A stretch of 46,092 bases of DNA from DASTHS01 sp035718085 (GTDB taxonomy: Bacteria > Actinomycetota > Acidimicrobiia > Acidimicrobiales > Palsa-688): positions 1-46,092 of the forward strand of contig DASTHS010000008.1 of assembly GCA_035718085.1 (NCBI GenBank), written 5' to 3'. The notes under the pieces were generated by a model. That model worked only from the letters and a program-made list of their open reading frames with translations. It was not told where the DNA came from and made no database searches. Of the stretch, positions 24,825 to 32,869 are shown piece by piece. The position numbers were made by a program, and so were the translations under genes. Within the stretch, counting starts at the first letter, position 1, and each line of letters opens with the position of its first letter.

Positions 24825-26309
24825 TCAGCTGGGGCGGCGCCCGGCGGCCAAGGCGGCCGCCACCCCGGCGAGCGCCAGGGCGGCGACGATGCCGAGACCG
24901 ATCACCGCGCCGGTGGGCCCCCCGTGCGACGTCCCCGTGCGGTGAGCGGCCGGGCCGGCGGCCTCGGCGCCCCCCGGCCCGGCGGGCGCCACCGTGCCGG
25001 CGGCCGGGGTGGTGGGCACGCTCGAGCCCGGGAGCGACGGGCCCGGCTCCGCCGGCGCGACCGACGGGCCGGTCTCGACCGGCGTGACCAGCGGCCCGGT
25101 GGTCACGCCCGACCCCGCGACGGGCGACGAGCCCGACGACGTGGCCGGGCTGCCGCCCCGCCCGGCGGTGGTCGGCGTGCCCACCACCGGGTGGGTGGCG
25201 GGCGGGGTGGTCGTGGCGGCCGTCGGGCCCGTCGCCTGCTGGCCGGGGGTGGGCACGGCAGCGACGGCGGCGGCGGCGTCGAGCAGCCCGTGACCGGCCC
25301 CGGCGAGGGGGTGGGCGGTGGAGGTCAGGGCGTCCACGACCGTGTCCCTGCTCACGGCCGGGTTGCGGCCGAGCACCAGCGCGGCGGCCCCGGCGACGTG
25401 CGGGCAGGCCATCGAGGTGCCTTCCATCAGCCCGGTCGCACCACCCGGCAGGGTCGAGAGGATGCAGTCGCTGCCGTCGCCCGCGCAGGAGTTGATCGTG
25501 CCCACCGCCGAGACATCACCCCCCGTGTCGCCCCCGGGGGCGGCGAGGCTCACGCTGCCGCCCGTGTTCGAGTAGCCGGCCAGCTGGCCGGTGGGGCCGG
25601 TGGCGGCGACCAGCAGGGCGTCGGGCACCCCGTTGGCGTCGTTCGGGTAGCTGTCGGTGAAGGGCAGCCCGCTGTTGCCGGCGGCGATGGCCACGACCAC
25701 GCCGGCGGCGGCGGCCGACGCCACGGCGGCGGTGACCGCGGACGACTGGGTGAGGCCGGGCACCTGGTCGCCGAGCGACATGTTGATGACCTGGGCCCGG
25801 GGGTGGCCGCCGTCGACCACGTAGTCGATGCCGGCGACCACGTCGGCGAGCGTGCCGCTGCAGTCGCCGCTCGACGGGTCGTAGGTGAGCACCTGCACGG
25901 GCAGGATGCGGGCGGCCGGCGCCACGCCGAAGTCGGCCGACGCCACCGTGCCGCTGACGTGGGTGCCGTGGGTGCAGGCGTCGGCTTTCTGACCGGGGGT
26001 GCACTCCGCCGGGTCGGCGCTGCCGCCCAGGCACCTGACGCCGTCGGCGACCCTGCCCCCGAACTCGGTGCTGTCGGTGCCGTCGACCCAGGTGTCGATC
26101 ACCGCCACGGTGACGCCCGACCCGTAGGCGCCGAGGGAGCGGGCGGCGAGCACGTCGGCGCCGTGGGTGGCGCCCACGCCCGGCTCGAAGTGCCACAGCG
26201 ACGGGCTGTCGGCGGCGGCCGCCGGCCCGGCCCCGACCAGGGCCACCGGCAGGGCGGCGAGGGAGGCCGCCAGGCGGACGGCCCGGTGCCGGCTGCGGGA
26301 GGTGACCAC
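24825..26309 (-). CDS. Membrane-anchored subtilisin-family (S8) serine peptidase
   Basis: 494-aa exported protease. A signal peptide ends near residue 33; the S8 triad is D72 (VAVIDTW), H114 (CTHGTHVSG) and S299 (EGTSMACPHVAG), with oxyanion N212 (AAGNSG). The mature catalytic domain starts directly (SLWHFEPGVGATHGADVL) without a clear pro-domain. Seven or more Cys sit in the catalytic domain. A Pro/Thr/Ser/Gly-rich stalk (~325-460) leads to a TM helix and a short basic end. The overall plan resembles mycosins, but no type VII secretion genes are nearby. GTG 26309 lies eight bases after the stop of the ABC-2 permease, so it is probably cotranscribed with the exporter. Confidence 0.9.
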   Translation of the reverse strand: MVTSRSRHRAVRLAASLAALPVALVGAGPAAAADSPSLWHFEPGVGATHGADVLAARSLGAYGSGVTVAVIDTWVDGTDSTEFGGRVADGVRCLGGSADPAECTPGQKADACTHGTHVSGTVASADFGVAPAARILPVQVLTYDPSSGDCSGTLADVVAGIDYVVDGGHPRAQVINMSLGDQVPGLTQSSAVTAAVASAAAAGVVVAIAAGNSGLPFTDSYPNDANGVPDALLVAATGPTGQLAGYSNTGGSVSLAAPGGDTGGDVSAVGTINSCAGDGSDCILSTLPGGATGLMEGTSMACPHVAGAAALVLGRNPAVSRDTVVDALTSTAHPLAGAGHGLLDAAAAVAAVPTPGQQATGPTAATTTPPATHPVVGTPTTAGRGGSPATSSGSSPVAGSGVTTGPLVTPVETGPSVAPAEPGPSLPGSSVPTTPAAGTVAPAGPGGAEAAGPAAHRTGTSHGGPTGAVIGLGIVAALALAGVAAALAAGRRPS

Positions 26310-26317
26310 GGCGGCGC

Positions 26318-27211
26318 TCAGGAGGTGGTGGCGTTGTAGCGGCGCACGGCGAGCACCCCGAACACCACGGCGATGCCGACCGCCCACAGCAGCGACTCGA
26401 CGACGAGGGTGGTGGTCGACCGGCCGGCGAAGAGCAACGCCCGCTGCGCCGGGCCGATGTCGCCGATGAGCAGGTCGCGCACGGCGTCGATCACCAGCGT
26501 GACCGGCTGGTTGTCGGCGAAGACCCGCAGCCACGACGGCATGGTGGCGGTGGGGACGAAGGCGCTCGACGCGAAGGTGAGCGGGAAGATCAGCGGGAAG
26601 GTGATGGCGTTGACCGCCTGGCTGTTGCTGGCGTACAGCCCGACCAGGGCGAACAGCCACGACACCGCGCTGGCGAAGGCCAGGCCGAGCAGCAGGCCGG
26701 CCACCAGGCCGCCCACGCTGCCGGGGCGCAGCCCGACGGCCAGGCCGACGAGGGTGGTGATGACCAACGACACGGCCGTGAACACGGCGGTGGCGGCGAC
26801 GTGGCCCACCAGCACCGCCGAGCGGGCCATGGGCAGCGACCGCAGCCGGTCGACGAAGCCCTTCTGGCGGTCGTCGGCGATGGCGAAGCCGGCGTTCCCG
26901 GAGCTGAAGAACGCCTGCTGCACGGCGATGCCCGGCACCAGGTAGTCGACGTAGGAGACGTGGCCGAGGCCGCGGATGGCCCCGCCGAAGACGTAGCGGA
27001 ACAGCAGGGTGAACATGATCGGGGCGATGAAGGTGAAGCTGACCTGGTCGGGGGCCCGCAGCACCTTGCGCACGTTGCGCACGGTCATGGCCGCGCAGTC
27101 GTCGAGGGCGAGCACCAGGCGGTTGCCCCCGGCGCCGGGCGCCCGGGCCAGCGGGCCCTCGGCGTCGGCCGCCGCCGTCTCCGGCGCCGTCATCCCCGTG
27201 CCCGTGCTCAC
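26318..27211 (-). CDS. ABC-2 type exporter permease (DrrB-like)
   Basis: 297-aa membrane protein with about six TM helices of the ABC-2 family. Characteristic pieces are RNVRKVLRAPDQVSFTFIAPIMFTLLFRYVFGGAI, GFVDRLRSLPMARSAVLVGH and the conserved FPLTFASSAFVPTATMPSWLRVFADNQPVT. GTG 27211 overlaps the stop of the ATPase gene (GTGA); an ATG at 27193 is an alternative start. With the ATPase it forms a daunorubicin-resistance-type exporter; the substrate is unknown. Confidence 0.93.
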   Translation of the reverse strand: MSTGTGMTAPETAAADAEGPLARAPGAGGNRLVLALDDCAAMTVRNVRKVLRAPDQVSFTFIAPIMFTLLFRYVFGGAIRGLGHVSYVDYLVPGIAVQQAFFSSGNAGFAIADDRQKGFVDRLRSLPMARSAVLVGHVAATAVFTAVSLVITTLVGLAVGLRPGSVGGLVAGLLLGLAFASAVSWLFALVGLYASNSQAVNAITFPLIFPLTFASSAFVPTATMPSWLRVFADNQPVTLVIDAVRDLLIGDIGPAQRALLFAGRSTTTLVVESLLWAVGIAVVFGVLAVRRYNATTS

Positions 27212-28173
27212 GCCGCCCCCCGCTCGTCGGTGGCCGGGCCGGAGGCGCCGGTCAGGCTGAGGAACACCTCGTCGAGGCTGGGCTGGCGCAGCTGCAGCGA
27301 CACGACCCCCAGGCCGGCGGGCTCGAGTCGGCGCACCACCTCGGCGGTGGTGTGCAGGCCGTCGGCGGTGGCCAGGCGCACGGTGACGCCGTCGACGGTG
27401 GGTGGCCGCTCGGCGACGCCGACGAGCAGTTCGGCGGCCGCCACGGCGGCGGCGGCGTCGCCGAGCACGACCTCGACGGCGGTGGCGCCCAGCCCGGCCT
27501 TCAGCTCGGCGGCGGTGCCCTCGGCGATGACCCGGCCGTGGTCGACGACGCAGATGCGGTCGGCGAGGCGGTCGGCCTCCTCCAGGTACTGGGTGGTCAG
27601 CACCACGGTGGTGCCCCCGCCGACGAGGGCTTCGATGACCGCCCACAGGTCGAGGCGGCTGCGGGGGTCCAGGCCGGTGGTGGGCTCGTCGAGCAGCAGC
27701 ACGGGCGGCCGGGCGACGAGGGCGGCGGCCAGGTCGAGGCGGCGGCGCATGCCCCCCGAGTAGGTCTTGAGGGGCCGGTCGGCGGCGTCGGTCAGGCCGA
27801 ACTGCTCGAGCAGCTCGGCCGCCCGGCTGCGGGCCTCGGCCCGCCCGATGTGGGTGAGCCGGCCGACGAGCAGCAGGTTCTCGCGGCCGGTGAGCATCTC
27901 GTCGACCGCCGCGTACTGCCCGGCCAGGCCGAGGCGGGTGCGGGCCAGCTCCGGCTGGGCGAGCACGTCGACACCGGCGACCGACGCCCGGCCCGAGTCG
28001 GGGCGCAGCAGGGTGGTCAGCACCCGCACGGTGGTGGTCTTGCCGGCGCCGTTGGGCCCGAGCAGGCCGAGCACGGTGCCGGCCGGCACCTCGAAGCTGA
28101 CACCGTCGAGGGCACGGACGCCGCCCTTGAAGGTCTTGACGAGCGCGTCGACGACGACGGCGGCCTGCCCCAC
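27208..28173 (-). CDS. ABC exporter ATPase (DrrA-like)
   Basis: 321-aa ATP-binding subunit. Walker A is GPNGAGKTTT, the Q-loop region LAGQYAAVDEML, the signature YSGGMRRRLDLAAAL, Walker B LLLDEPTTGLD and the H-loop region TTQYLEEADRLAD. The C-terminal ~90 residues hold the DrrA-type extension ending LRQPSLDEVFLSLTG. There is no Shine-Dalgarno; TAGCCT lies seven bases before the GTG, indicating a leaderless mRNA that heads the ATPase-permease-subtilisin unit. Confidence 0.95.
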   Translation of the reverse strand: MGQAAVVVDALVKTFKGGVRALDGVSFEVPAGTVLGLLGPNGAGKTTTVRVLTTLLRPDSGRASVAGVDVLAQPELARTRLGLAGQYAAVDEMLTGRENLLLVGRLTHIGRAEARSRAAELLEQFGLTDAADRPLKTYSGGMRRRLDLAAALVARPPVLLLDEPTTGLDPRSRLDLWAVIEALVGGGTTVVLTTQYLEEADRLADRICVVDHGRVIAEGTAAELKAGLGATAVEVVLGDAAAAVAAAELLVGVAERPPTVDGVTVRLATADGLHTTAEVVRRLEPAGLGVVSLQLRQPSLDEVFLSLTGASGPATDERGAA

Positions 28174-28180
28174 GGCGCGG

Positions 28181-28186
28181 AGGCTA
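28181..28186 (-). promoter_or_regulatory. -10 box for leaderless exporter operon mRNA
   Basis: TAGCCT on the minus strand, seven bases before the GTG at 28173, with no ribosome-binding site between. Confidence 0.5.
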
Positions 28187-28239
28187 CTGCCGCCCGGCGG
28201 GTTCGTCGGTCGGACGCTGAAGGCGCAGATGGTGGAGGT

Positions 28240-29058
28240 TCAGATGGTGAAGGCGAGGTGTTCGACGATGCGGGCGCCGAGCACCCGGTCACCGGTGATG
28301 TCGGCCATGACCGGCATCGGCGTCACCCGGCCGCACGCCAGGGCCATGAAGGTCATCCCGTCGAGGGCGATGGTGACCTCTGCGGGGCGGCCGGGGTCGG
28401 CGACCACGCCGGCGCGCCCCTCGGGGGGCACCTCGACCCACAGGTCGCGCGCCAGCGGGCCGTGCAGCGAGAAGCCGACGAGGGTGCCGGGCGGGGTGGC
28501 GGCCCGCTTGGCCACCACGTAGCCGAGGTTGCGTTCGACCTCGTCGAGGGCCTGCTCGGCGGCGGGGCCCGACTGGTGCCCGGGGCGGTCGACGGCGGCG
28601 CGCACGTCCTGCTCGTGGACCCAGCAGTCGAAGACCCGGATCTGCATGAACCGGCCGTAGGTCGCCTGGCCGACGGGCGTCCAGGAGGGGGCGGCCATGG
28701 CCTCGTCGTCCATCCCGGCCAGCGCCTCGGAGCGGGCGGCGACCACGGCGGCGAGCTCGTCGAGCAGCTCGGCCGGGGGCTGCGACGACCACTGGGTCAC
28801 CCAGGCCTCGTTGAAGCTGCCGATGTCGTTGCGCACGTGGGGCGGGCGCCCCTCGGCGGCGGGGGGCGAGGGGCGGGAGGCGAGCATCGACTCGGTGCCG
28901 AGCACGTGGGCGAACTGCGCCCGCACGTCCCAGCCGGGGCAGCGCGTCGGGGTGGCGAAGTCGGCGTCGTCGAGCGACCGGCCGAGCTCGAGGAGGGAGC
29001 CCCAGGTGGCCTCGAGTTGCGCGCGCAGGCCGGCGGCGTCGGAGGGGGCGACGGTCAT
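28240..29058 (-). CDS. Maleylpyruvate isomerase-family (mycothiol-dependent) protein
   Basis: 272-aa protein of the DinB/MDMPI fold. The N-terminal helical bundle contains TRCPGWDVRAQFAHVLGTE, the family metal-site region with an early His, and FDCWVHEQDVR supplies a further His in the expected place. A C-terminal SCP2-like domain (~180-272) ends GDRVLGARIVEHLAF. Family members bind mycothiol, but substrates vary and most are uncharacterised. The ATG overlaps the stop of the upstream DsbA-like gene (TGATG), so they are coupled; both families work with mycothiol, which supports a joint redox or detoxification role. Confidence 0.85.
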   Translation of the reverse strand: MTVAPSDAAGLRAQLEATWGSLLELGRSLDDADFATPTRCPGWDVRAQFAHVLGTESMLASRPSPPAAEGRPPHVRNDIGSFNEAWVTQWSSQPPAELLDELAAVVAARSEALAGMDDEAMAAPSWTPVGQATYGRFMQIRVFDCWVHEQDVRAAVDRPGHQSGPAAEQALDEVERNLGYVVAKRAATPPGTLVGFSLHGPLARDLWVEVPPEGRAGVVADPGRPAEVTIALDGMTFMALACGRVTPMPVMADITGDRVLGARIVEHLAFTI

Positions 29059-29723
29059 CAGGCGACGGGGTGCTCGATGGTGCGCCAGCTGCGGGCGTCG
29101 AGGTAGGGCTGGAAGGTGGCGCCGATGTGGTCCCAGTCGGCCTGGGTCTTCGGGCGGCGCAGCTCGTAGAGGTGGGGGAAGTCGCCCCACCCGGCCACGA
29201 GGTCCCAGAGCCTCCCGGCGGCCTCGCCGGAGGGTGCGGGGGCGACGACGGGGCCGAAGAGGGTGGTGGTGCCGTCGAGCACCATGGTCGGCACGCCGAA
29301 CCCGCCCAGGTCGAGCACCCGCTGGTGGTCGGCCCGGATCTCGTCGTCGATGGTGGGGTCGGCGAGCACCTCGTCGATCACCGCGAGGTCGAGGCCGGCG
29401 GCGGCCATGACCTCTTCGAGCACCTCCCGCCGTTGCACGGGCCGGCCCTCGACGTGCAGGGCGGCGCCCGCTGCTGCGTAGAACCGGTCGACGAGCTCGT
29501 CGCCGCGGCGGCGCAGGCCGGCAGCCACCCGCAGCATCGACCAGCCGTAGGGCCAGGCCCGCTCCCACGGGTGGGGCTTGCCCGCCTCCAAGTTCACCTC
29601 CTCGAGGGAGAAGAACGCCCAGCGCAGCCGCAGGTCGCGCACGGCAGCCGCCTCGCGCACCCACACGCTGGTCTGGTAGGCCCACGGGCACATCACGTCG
29701 AAGTGGAACGTGACCTCGGTCAT
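29058..29723 (-). CDS. DsbA-fold protein related to mycothiol-dependent nitroreductase (Rv2466c-like)
   Basis: 221-aa thioredoxin/DsbA-fold protein. Blocks match the Rv2466c group: FHFDVMCPWAYQTS near the N-terminus, GGFGVPTMVLDGTTTLFGP, and the closing SGEAAGRLWDLV ... FPHLYELRRPKTQADW. The active-site motif here is C12-P-W-A15, so the second Cys of the CPWC motif known from Rv2466c is missing and only a monothiol mechanism would be possible. TACCGT lies eight bases before the ATG with no Shine-Dalgarno, suggesting a leaderless mRNA. It is coupled to the MDMPI-type gene downstream. Confidence 0.87.
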   Translation of the reverse strand: MTEVTFHFDVMCPWAYQTSVWVREAAAVRDLRLRWAFFSLEEVNLEAGKPHPWERAWPYGWSMLRVAAGLRRRGDELVDRFYAAAGAALHVEGRPVQRREVLEEVMAAAGLDLAVIDEVLADPTIDDEIRADHQRVLDLGGFGVPTMVLDGTTTLFGPVVAPAPSGEAAGRLWDLVAGWGDFPHLYELRRPKTQADWDHIGATFQPYLDARSWRTIEHPVA

Positions 29724-29731
29724 CACCCCGC

Positions 29732-29737
29732 ACGGTA
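29732..29737 (-). promoter_or_regulatory. -10 box for leaderless DsbA-like mRNA
   Basis: TACCGT on the minus strand, eight bases before the ATG at 29723, inside a 54-bp divergent gap shared with the PAS-GAF-SpoIIE gene. Confidence 0.45.
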
Positions 29738-29777
29738 GCCACACCGTGGCCCCCGCCGTGCGGGGTAGACCGGGGAG

Positions 29778-31484
29778 GTGCCTGACGCCGTCCAGGGGGT
29801 CGCCGACCTCCTCACCGGCGCCGTCGCCGCAGGGGCCTACGTCGTCGACCGCTCCGGGCGCGTCACCAGCGTCAACCGCACCACCCTTGAACTGCTCGGC
29901 TTCGACGAGGGGAAGGTGCTGGGCCGCGCCGCCCACGACCTGTGGCACTACGTCGACGCCACCGGGCACCGGCGGGCGTCGCGCGGCTGCCCGATCACCG
30001 CCGTGGCCGCCACCGGCCGGGCCGAGTCGTCCGACCGCGACGTGTTCGTGTGCCGCGACGGCCGGCTGCTGCCCGTGGGCTGGACGTCGGTGCCGATCGT
30101 CGACCCGGGCGGCCCGGGGGCGGCGCTGGTGGTGTTCCACGACATCAGCGGCCAGCGCGTCGAGCTGCGCGCCGCCGACGACCTGGCCGAGGTGCGCGCC
30201 GGCGACCCGGCCGCCGCCGGCCCGGCGGCGCGCACCGCCTTCCTCACCGAGATCACCCTGGCGCTCATCTCCACCCTCGACGTCGACGAGGCGCTGGCCC
30301 GGCTGGCCCGCATGCTCGTGCCCCGCTTCGCCGACTGGTGCGTCATCGACCTGATCGAGCTCGACGACGCCGACCGCGTGCGCCGGGTCACCGTCGCCCA
30401 CACCAACCCCGCCGCGGTGCGCGAGCTTGGTCCGGTCGTCACCACCCGCTTCCCCCTGCCACCCCCACCGGGGCCGCCGCTGGCGCGGGTGCTGCGAGGG
30501 GTGCCGTCGCTGGTGCTGGCCCAGCCCGACGCCACCGGGTCGAGCACGGAGATGGAGCGCCAACAAGGCGACCTGTTCCGCCGCCTCGGCGCCTCCGAGG
30601 CGCTCGTCGTCGGCCTGCAGGCCCGCACCCGCACGATCGGGGCGGTCACCATGGTGCGCACCGGCGGCCGGCACTTCACCGTGGCGGAGCGGGCCCTCGC
30701 CGAGGACGTCGCCCTGCGCGCCGGCATCGCCGTCGACAACGCCCGCCTCTACACCGACACCCGCTCGGCCGCAGAGGCCCTGCAGCGCTCCCTGCTGCCG
30801 GTGCTGCCCGCCCACCCCCGCATCACCCTGGCCGGCACCTACCTGCCCGCCGGGCGCGGCGCCGAGGTCGGGGGCGACTGGTACGACGCCTACTGGCTGG
30901 GCGGGCCGAGCGCGGCGCTCGGTGTCGCCCTCGGCGACGTCGCCGGCCACGACCTGCAGGCGGCGGCGCGCATGAGCGACATCCGCACGCTGCTGCGGGC
31001 CGCCAGCCTGGTCGACGACGACCCCGCCGCCGTGCTGACCCGCCTCGACCGGGCGATGGCGGTCTTCCACGAGGGGGTCACCGCCACCGCCGTCTACGCG
31101 CGGGTCGAGCCCGCCGGCGACGGGGTGCGGGTGCGGTGGGCCAACGCCGGCCACCCCCCGCCCCTGCTGCTGACCCCCGCGGCGGGTGGGCCGGCCACGG
31201 CCACCTTCCTCGACGGCGGCGGCGGCACGCTGCTCGGGGCCGCGCCGGACCTGCCCCGCGCCTCGGCCATCGTCGACCTGGCCCCCGGGGCGATGCTGGT
31301 GCTCTACAGCGACGGGCTGGTCGAAGACCGCGAGACCGGCCTCGCGCCGGGCATGGCCCGGCTGCGCCAGGCGGCCAGCGTGCTCGCCCCGGCCGGGCCC
31401 GAGCACCTCAACGCCCACCTGCTCTCCGACCTCGGCCTCGAGCCCGCCGACGACGTGGCCGTGCTCGTGGTCGCCGCCCGCTGA
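29778..31484 (+). CDS. PAS-GAF-SpoIIE (PP2C-type) phosphatase
   Basis: 568-aa soluble signalling protein. Residues ~8-130: PAS domain (AGAYVVDRSGRVTSVNRTT ... VVFHDISGQ). Residues ~155-325: GAF domain ending RAGIAVDNARLYTDT. Residues ~335-566: SpoIIE/RsbU-type PP2C phosphatase with LQRSLLPVLP, EVGGDWYDA, ALGDVAGHD, ANAGHPPPLLL and LYSDGLVEDR; the metal-binding Asp residues are present. Such proteins dephosphorylate anti-sigma-factor antagonists in partner-switching control. No anti-sigma factor or antagonist gene is adjacent, so the target lies elsewhere. The GTG has only a very close GGGGAG, so the start is slightly uncertain. Confidence 0.92.
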   Translation: MPDAVQGVADLLTGAVAAGAYVVDRSGRVTSVNRTTLELLGFDEGKVLGRAAHDLWHYVDATGHRRASRGCPITAVAATGRAESSDRDVFVCRDGRLLPVGWTSVPIVDPGGPGAALVVFHDISGQRVELRAADDLAEVRAGDPAAAGPAARTAFLTEITLALISTLDVDEALARLARMLVPRFADWCVIDLIELDDADRVRRVTVAHTNPAAVRELGPVVTTRFPLPPPPGPPLARVLRGVPSLVLAQPDATGSSTEMERQQGDLFRRLGASEALVVGLQARTRTIGAVTMVRTGGRHFTVAERALAEDVALRAGIAVDNARLYTDTRSAAEALQRSLLPVLPAHPRITLAGTYLPAGRGAEVGGDWYDAYWLGGPSAALGVALGDVAGHDLQAAARMSDIRTLLRAASLVDDDPAAVLTRLDRAMAVFHEGVTATAVYARVEPAGDGVRVRWANAGHPPPLLLTPAAGGPATATFLDGGGGTLLGAAPDLPRASAIVDLAPGAMLVLYSDGLVEDRETGLAPGMARLRQAASVLAPAGPEHLNAHLLSDLGLEPADDVAVLVVAAR

Positions 31485-31499
31485 CCCCGGGGCGCGCCG

Positions 31500-31529
31500 G
31501 GAGGAGCCGACGGGGGGATCGGCTCCTCC
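31500..31529 (+). terminator. Hairpin terminator after the PAS-GAF-SpoIIE gene
   Basis: GGAGGAGCCGA and TCGGCTCCTCC form a perfect 11-bp stem with an 8-nt loop, beginning 15 bases past the stop. No T-tract follows. Confidence 0.65.
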
Positions 31530-31627
31530 ACTCGCGTCGCCCACGCGGCAGACCCGGGGGGGTGGTCGGCTGCCGGCCGTGCGCAGGCACCTCGATCGGC
31601 CGGCCGGGTGGGCGTGTGAGCAGTCGG

Positions 31628-31633
31628 TAGGCT
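31628..31633 (+). promoter_or_regulatory. -10 box for a leaderless mRNA
   Basis: TAGGCT followed by seven bases (a T run then C) and the GTG at 31641. The 156-bp gap upstream otherwise contains only the terminator of the previous gene. Confidence 0.55.
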
Positions 31634-31640
31634 TTTTTTC

Positions 31641-31808
31641 GTGCAGGCGCTGCGTCGGGCCGTGGTGGCGCTGATCGTGGCCGTGGGTGCCATGGTCGTC
31701 GTCCGCCTGCGCGGCACCGGTGGCACGCCGCCGCGCCGCGGCGGGTGGCGTCAGCTCGACCCCGATGAGCTGGCCCCGACCTCCGGCGCCGGCCCCACCG
31801 ACGGGTGA
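31641..31808 (+). CDS. Small single-TM membrane protein (55 aa)
   Basis: Short gene: GTG start, VQALRRAVVALIVAVGAMVV as a basic N-terminus plus TM helix, then a Pro/Arg/Gly linker and an acidic tail containing RQLDPDELAPTSG. Support comes from the leaderless promoter placed exactly seven bases upstream and from the stop overlapping the next gene's GTG (GTGA). It is the first gene of a two-gene unit with the saccharopine-dehydrogenase-like protein. Its function is unknown; a similar small TM plus acidic tail is common in uncharacterised actinobacterial microproteins. Confidence 0.7.
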   Translation: MQALRRAVVALIVAVGAMVVVRLRGTGGTPPRRGGWRQLDPDELAPTSGAGPTDG

Positions 31809-32830
31809 CCCTGCGCGCCGCGGTCGTCGGCCTCGGCGCCGTCGGCACCCGTGCCGCCCGCCAGCTGGCTGCGGCCGGCGCCGCGGTCACCCTGGTGCAT
31901 CCCTCCGCCCCCCGCCTCGCCTTCGTGCGCCACGAGGTCGGCGCCCCCACCGACGCTGTAGTGGGCGGCATCGACGACCTGCCCGACGGGCTCGACGTGG
32001 TGGTGCTCTGCCACCCCGGCGACCACCGGGGCGCCGCGGAACGGGCCGTCGAGCGCGAGGTGGCCGTCGTGTCGGTCGCCGACGACCCTGCGGTCGTGCG
32101 CCGGCTGCTCGACGTGCACGACGAGGCCGCCGCCCGCGGGGTCACCGTGGTCGTCGGCGCGGCGATGGCCCCCGGGCTCGGCTGCCTGTTGGCCCGGTGG
32201 GCGGCCGACCGCCTGGCCGCCGTCACCGAGGTGCACGTGGCCAGCGTCGGCACCGGCGGGCCGGCCTGCGCCCGCCGCCACCACCGGGCGCTGACCGAGC
32301 CGGCCCTCGACCACATCGACGGGGCGTGGGTGCAGCGGCCGGGCAGCTCCGGGCGGGAGCTGGTGTGGTTCCCCGAACCGCTGGGGGGCGCCGACTGCTA
32401 CCGGGGCGGGCTGGCCGACCCGCTGGTGCTGGTGCCGGCCTTCCCCGGGGTGCGCCGCGTCACCGCCCGCGTGGCGGCCACCCGCCGCGACCGGCTCACC
32501 TCCTGGCTGCCCATGCTGCGCCCGCCGCACCCCGAGGGCCTCGTCGGCGGCGTGCGCGTCGAGGTGCGCGGGTTCCGGCCGCCGGCCCGCCCCGGGGGCC
32601 CGCCCGTCGCCGACGCCGTGGTGGTCGGGGCGTCGGCGCCTCCCGCCATCGCCGCCGGTGCGGTGGCCGCCACCGCCGCCATCGCCGCCGGCAGCCACCG
32701 TCTGCCCGCGGGGGCCGCCGGCCTGGCGGTGCTGGCCGACGACCCCGGGCCGTGGCTCGCCGACCTGGGCCGGCGGGGCGTTCCCGCCTGGCTGTTCGAG
32801 GGGGCCGACGCCCGCCGCCTCGGCACCTGA
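31805..32830 (+). CDS. Saccharopine dehydrogenase-like NAD(P)-binding protein
   Basis: 341-aa soluble protein with an N-terminal Rossmann fold (AAVVGLGAVGTRAARQLAAAG, then VVVLCHPGDHRGAAERAVE) and a middle segment VVVGAAMAPGLGCLLARW typical of saccharopine dehydrogenase/Lys9-like proteins. The C-terminal domain also resembles that group. The catalytic reaction is not deducible. The GTG overlaps the stop of the 55-aa membrane protein, implying coupled translation. It is convergent with the aquaporin gene. Confidence 0.82.
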   Translation: MTLRAAVVGLGAVGTRAARQLAAAGAAVTLVHPSAPRLAFVRHEVGAPTDAVVGGIDDLPDGLDVVVLCHPGDHRGAAERAVEREVAVVSVADDPAVVRRLLDVHDEAAARGVTVVVGAAMAPGLGCLLARWAADRLAAVTEVHVASVGTGGPACARRHHRALTEPALDHIDGAWVQRPGSSGRELVWFPEPLGGADCYRGGLADPLVLVPAFPGVRRVTARVAATRRDRLTSWLPMLRPPHPEGLVGGVRVEVRGFRPPARPGGPPVADAVVVGASAPPAIAAGAVAATAAIAAGSHRLPAGAAGLAVLADDPGPWLADLGRRGVPAWLFEGADARRLGT

Positions 32831-32832
32831 CC

Positions 32833-32850
32833 GGCCGCCCGGGGGCGGCC
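32833..32850. terminator. Convergent hairpin terminator
   Basis: GGCCGCCC-gg-GGGCGGCC, an 8-bp perfect stem lying between the convergent stops of the saccharopine-dehydrogenase-like gene and the aquaporin gene (39-bp gap). Confidence 0.55.
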
Positions 32851-32869
32851 CGGCAGGGCCCCGGTCGGG

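Noticed and set aside
22566..26339. 1257-aa plus-strand open frame
   Set aside because: Crosses several minus-strand genes with clear families; stop-free only because of extreme GC content.
31628..31640. T-run as an intrinsic terminator
   Set aside because: It is about 100 bases past the hairpin and sits exactly between a -10 box and a GTG start, so a promoter reading fits better.
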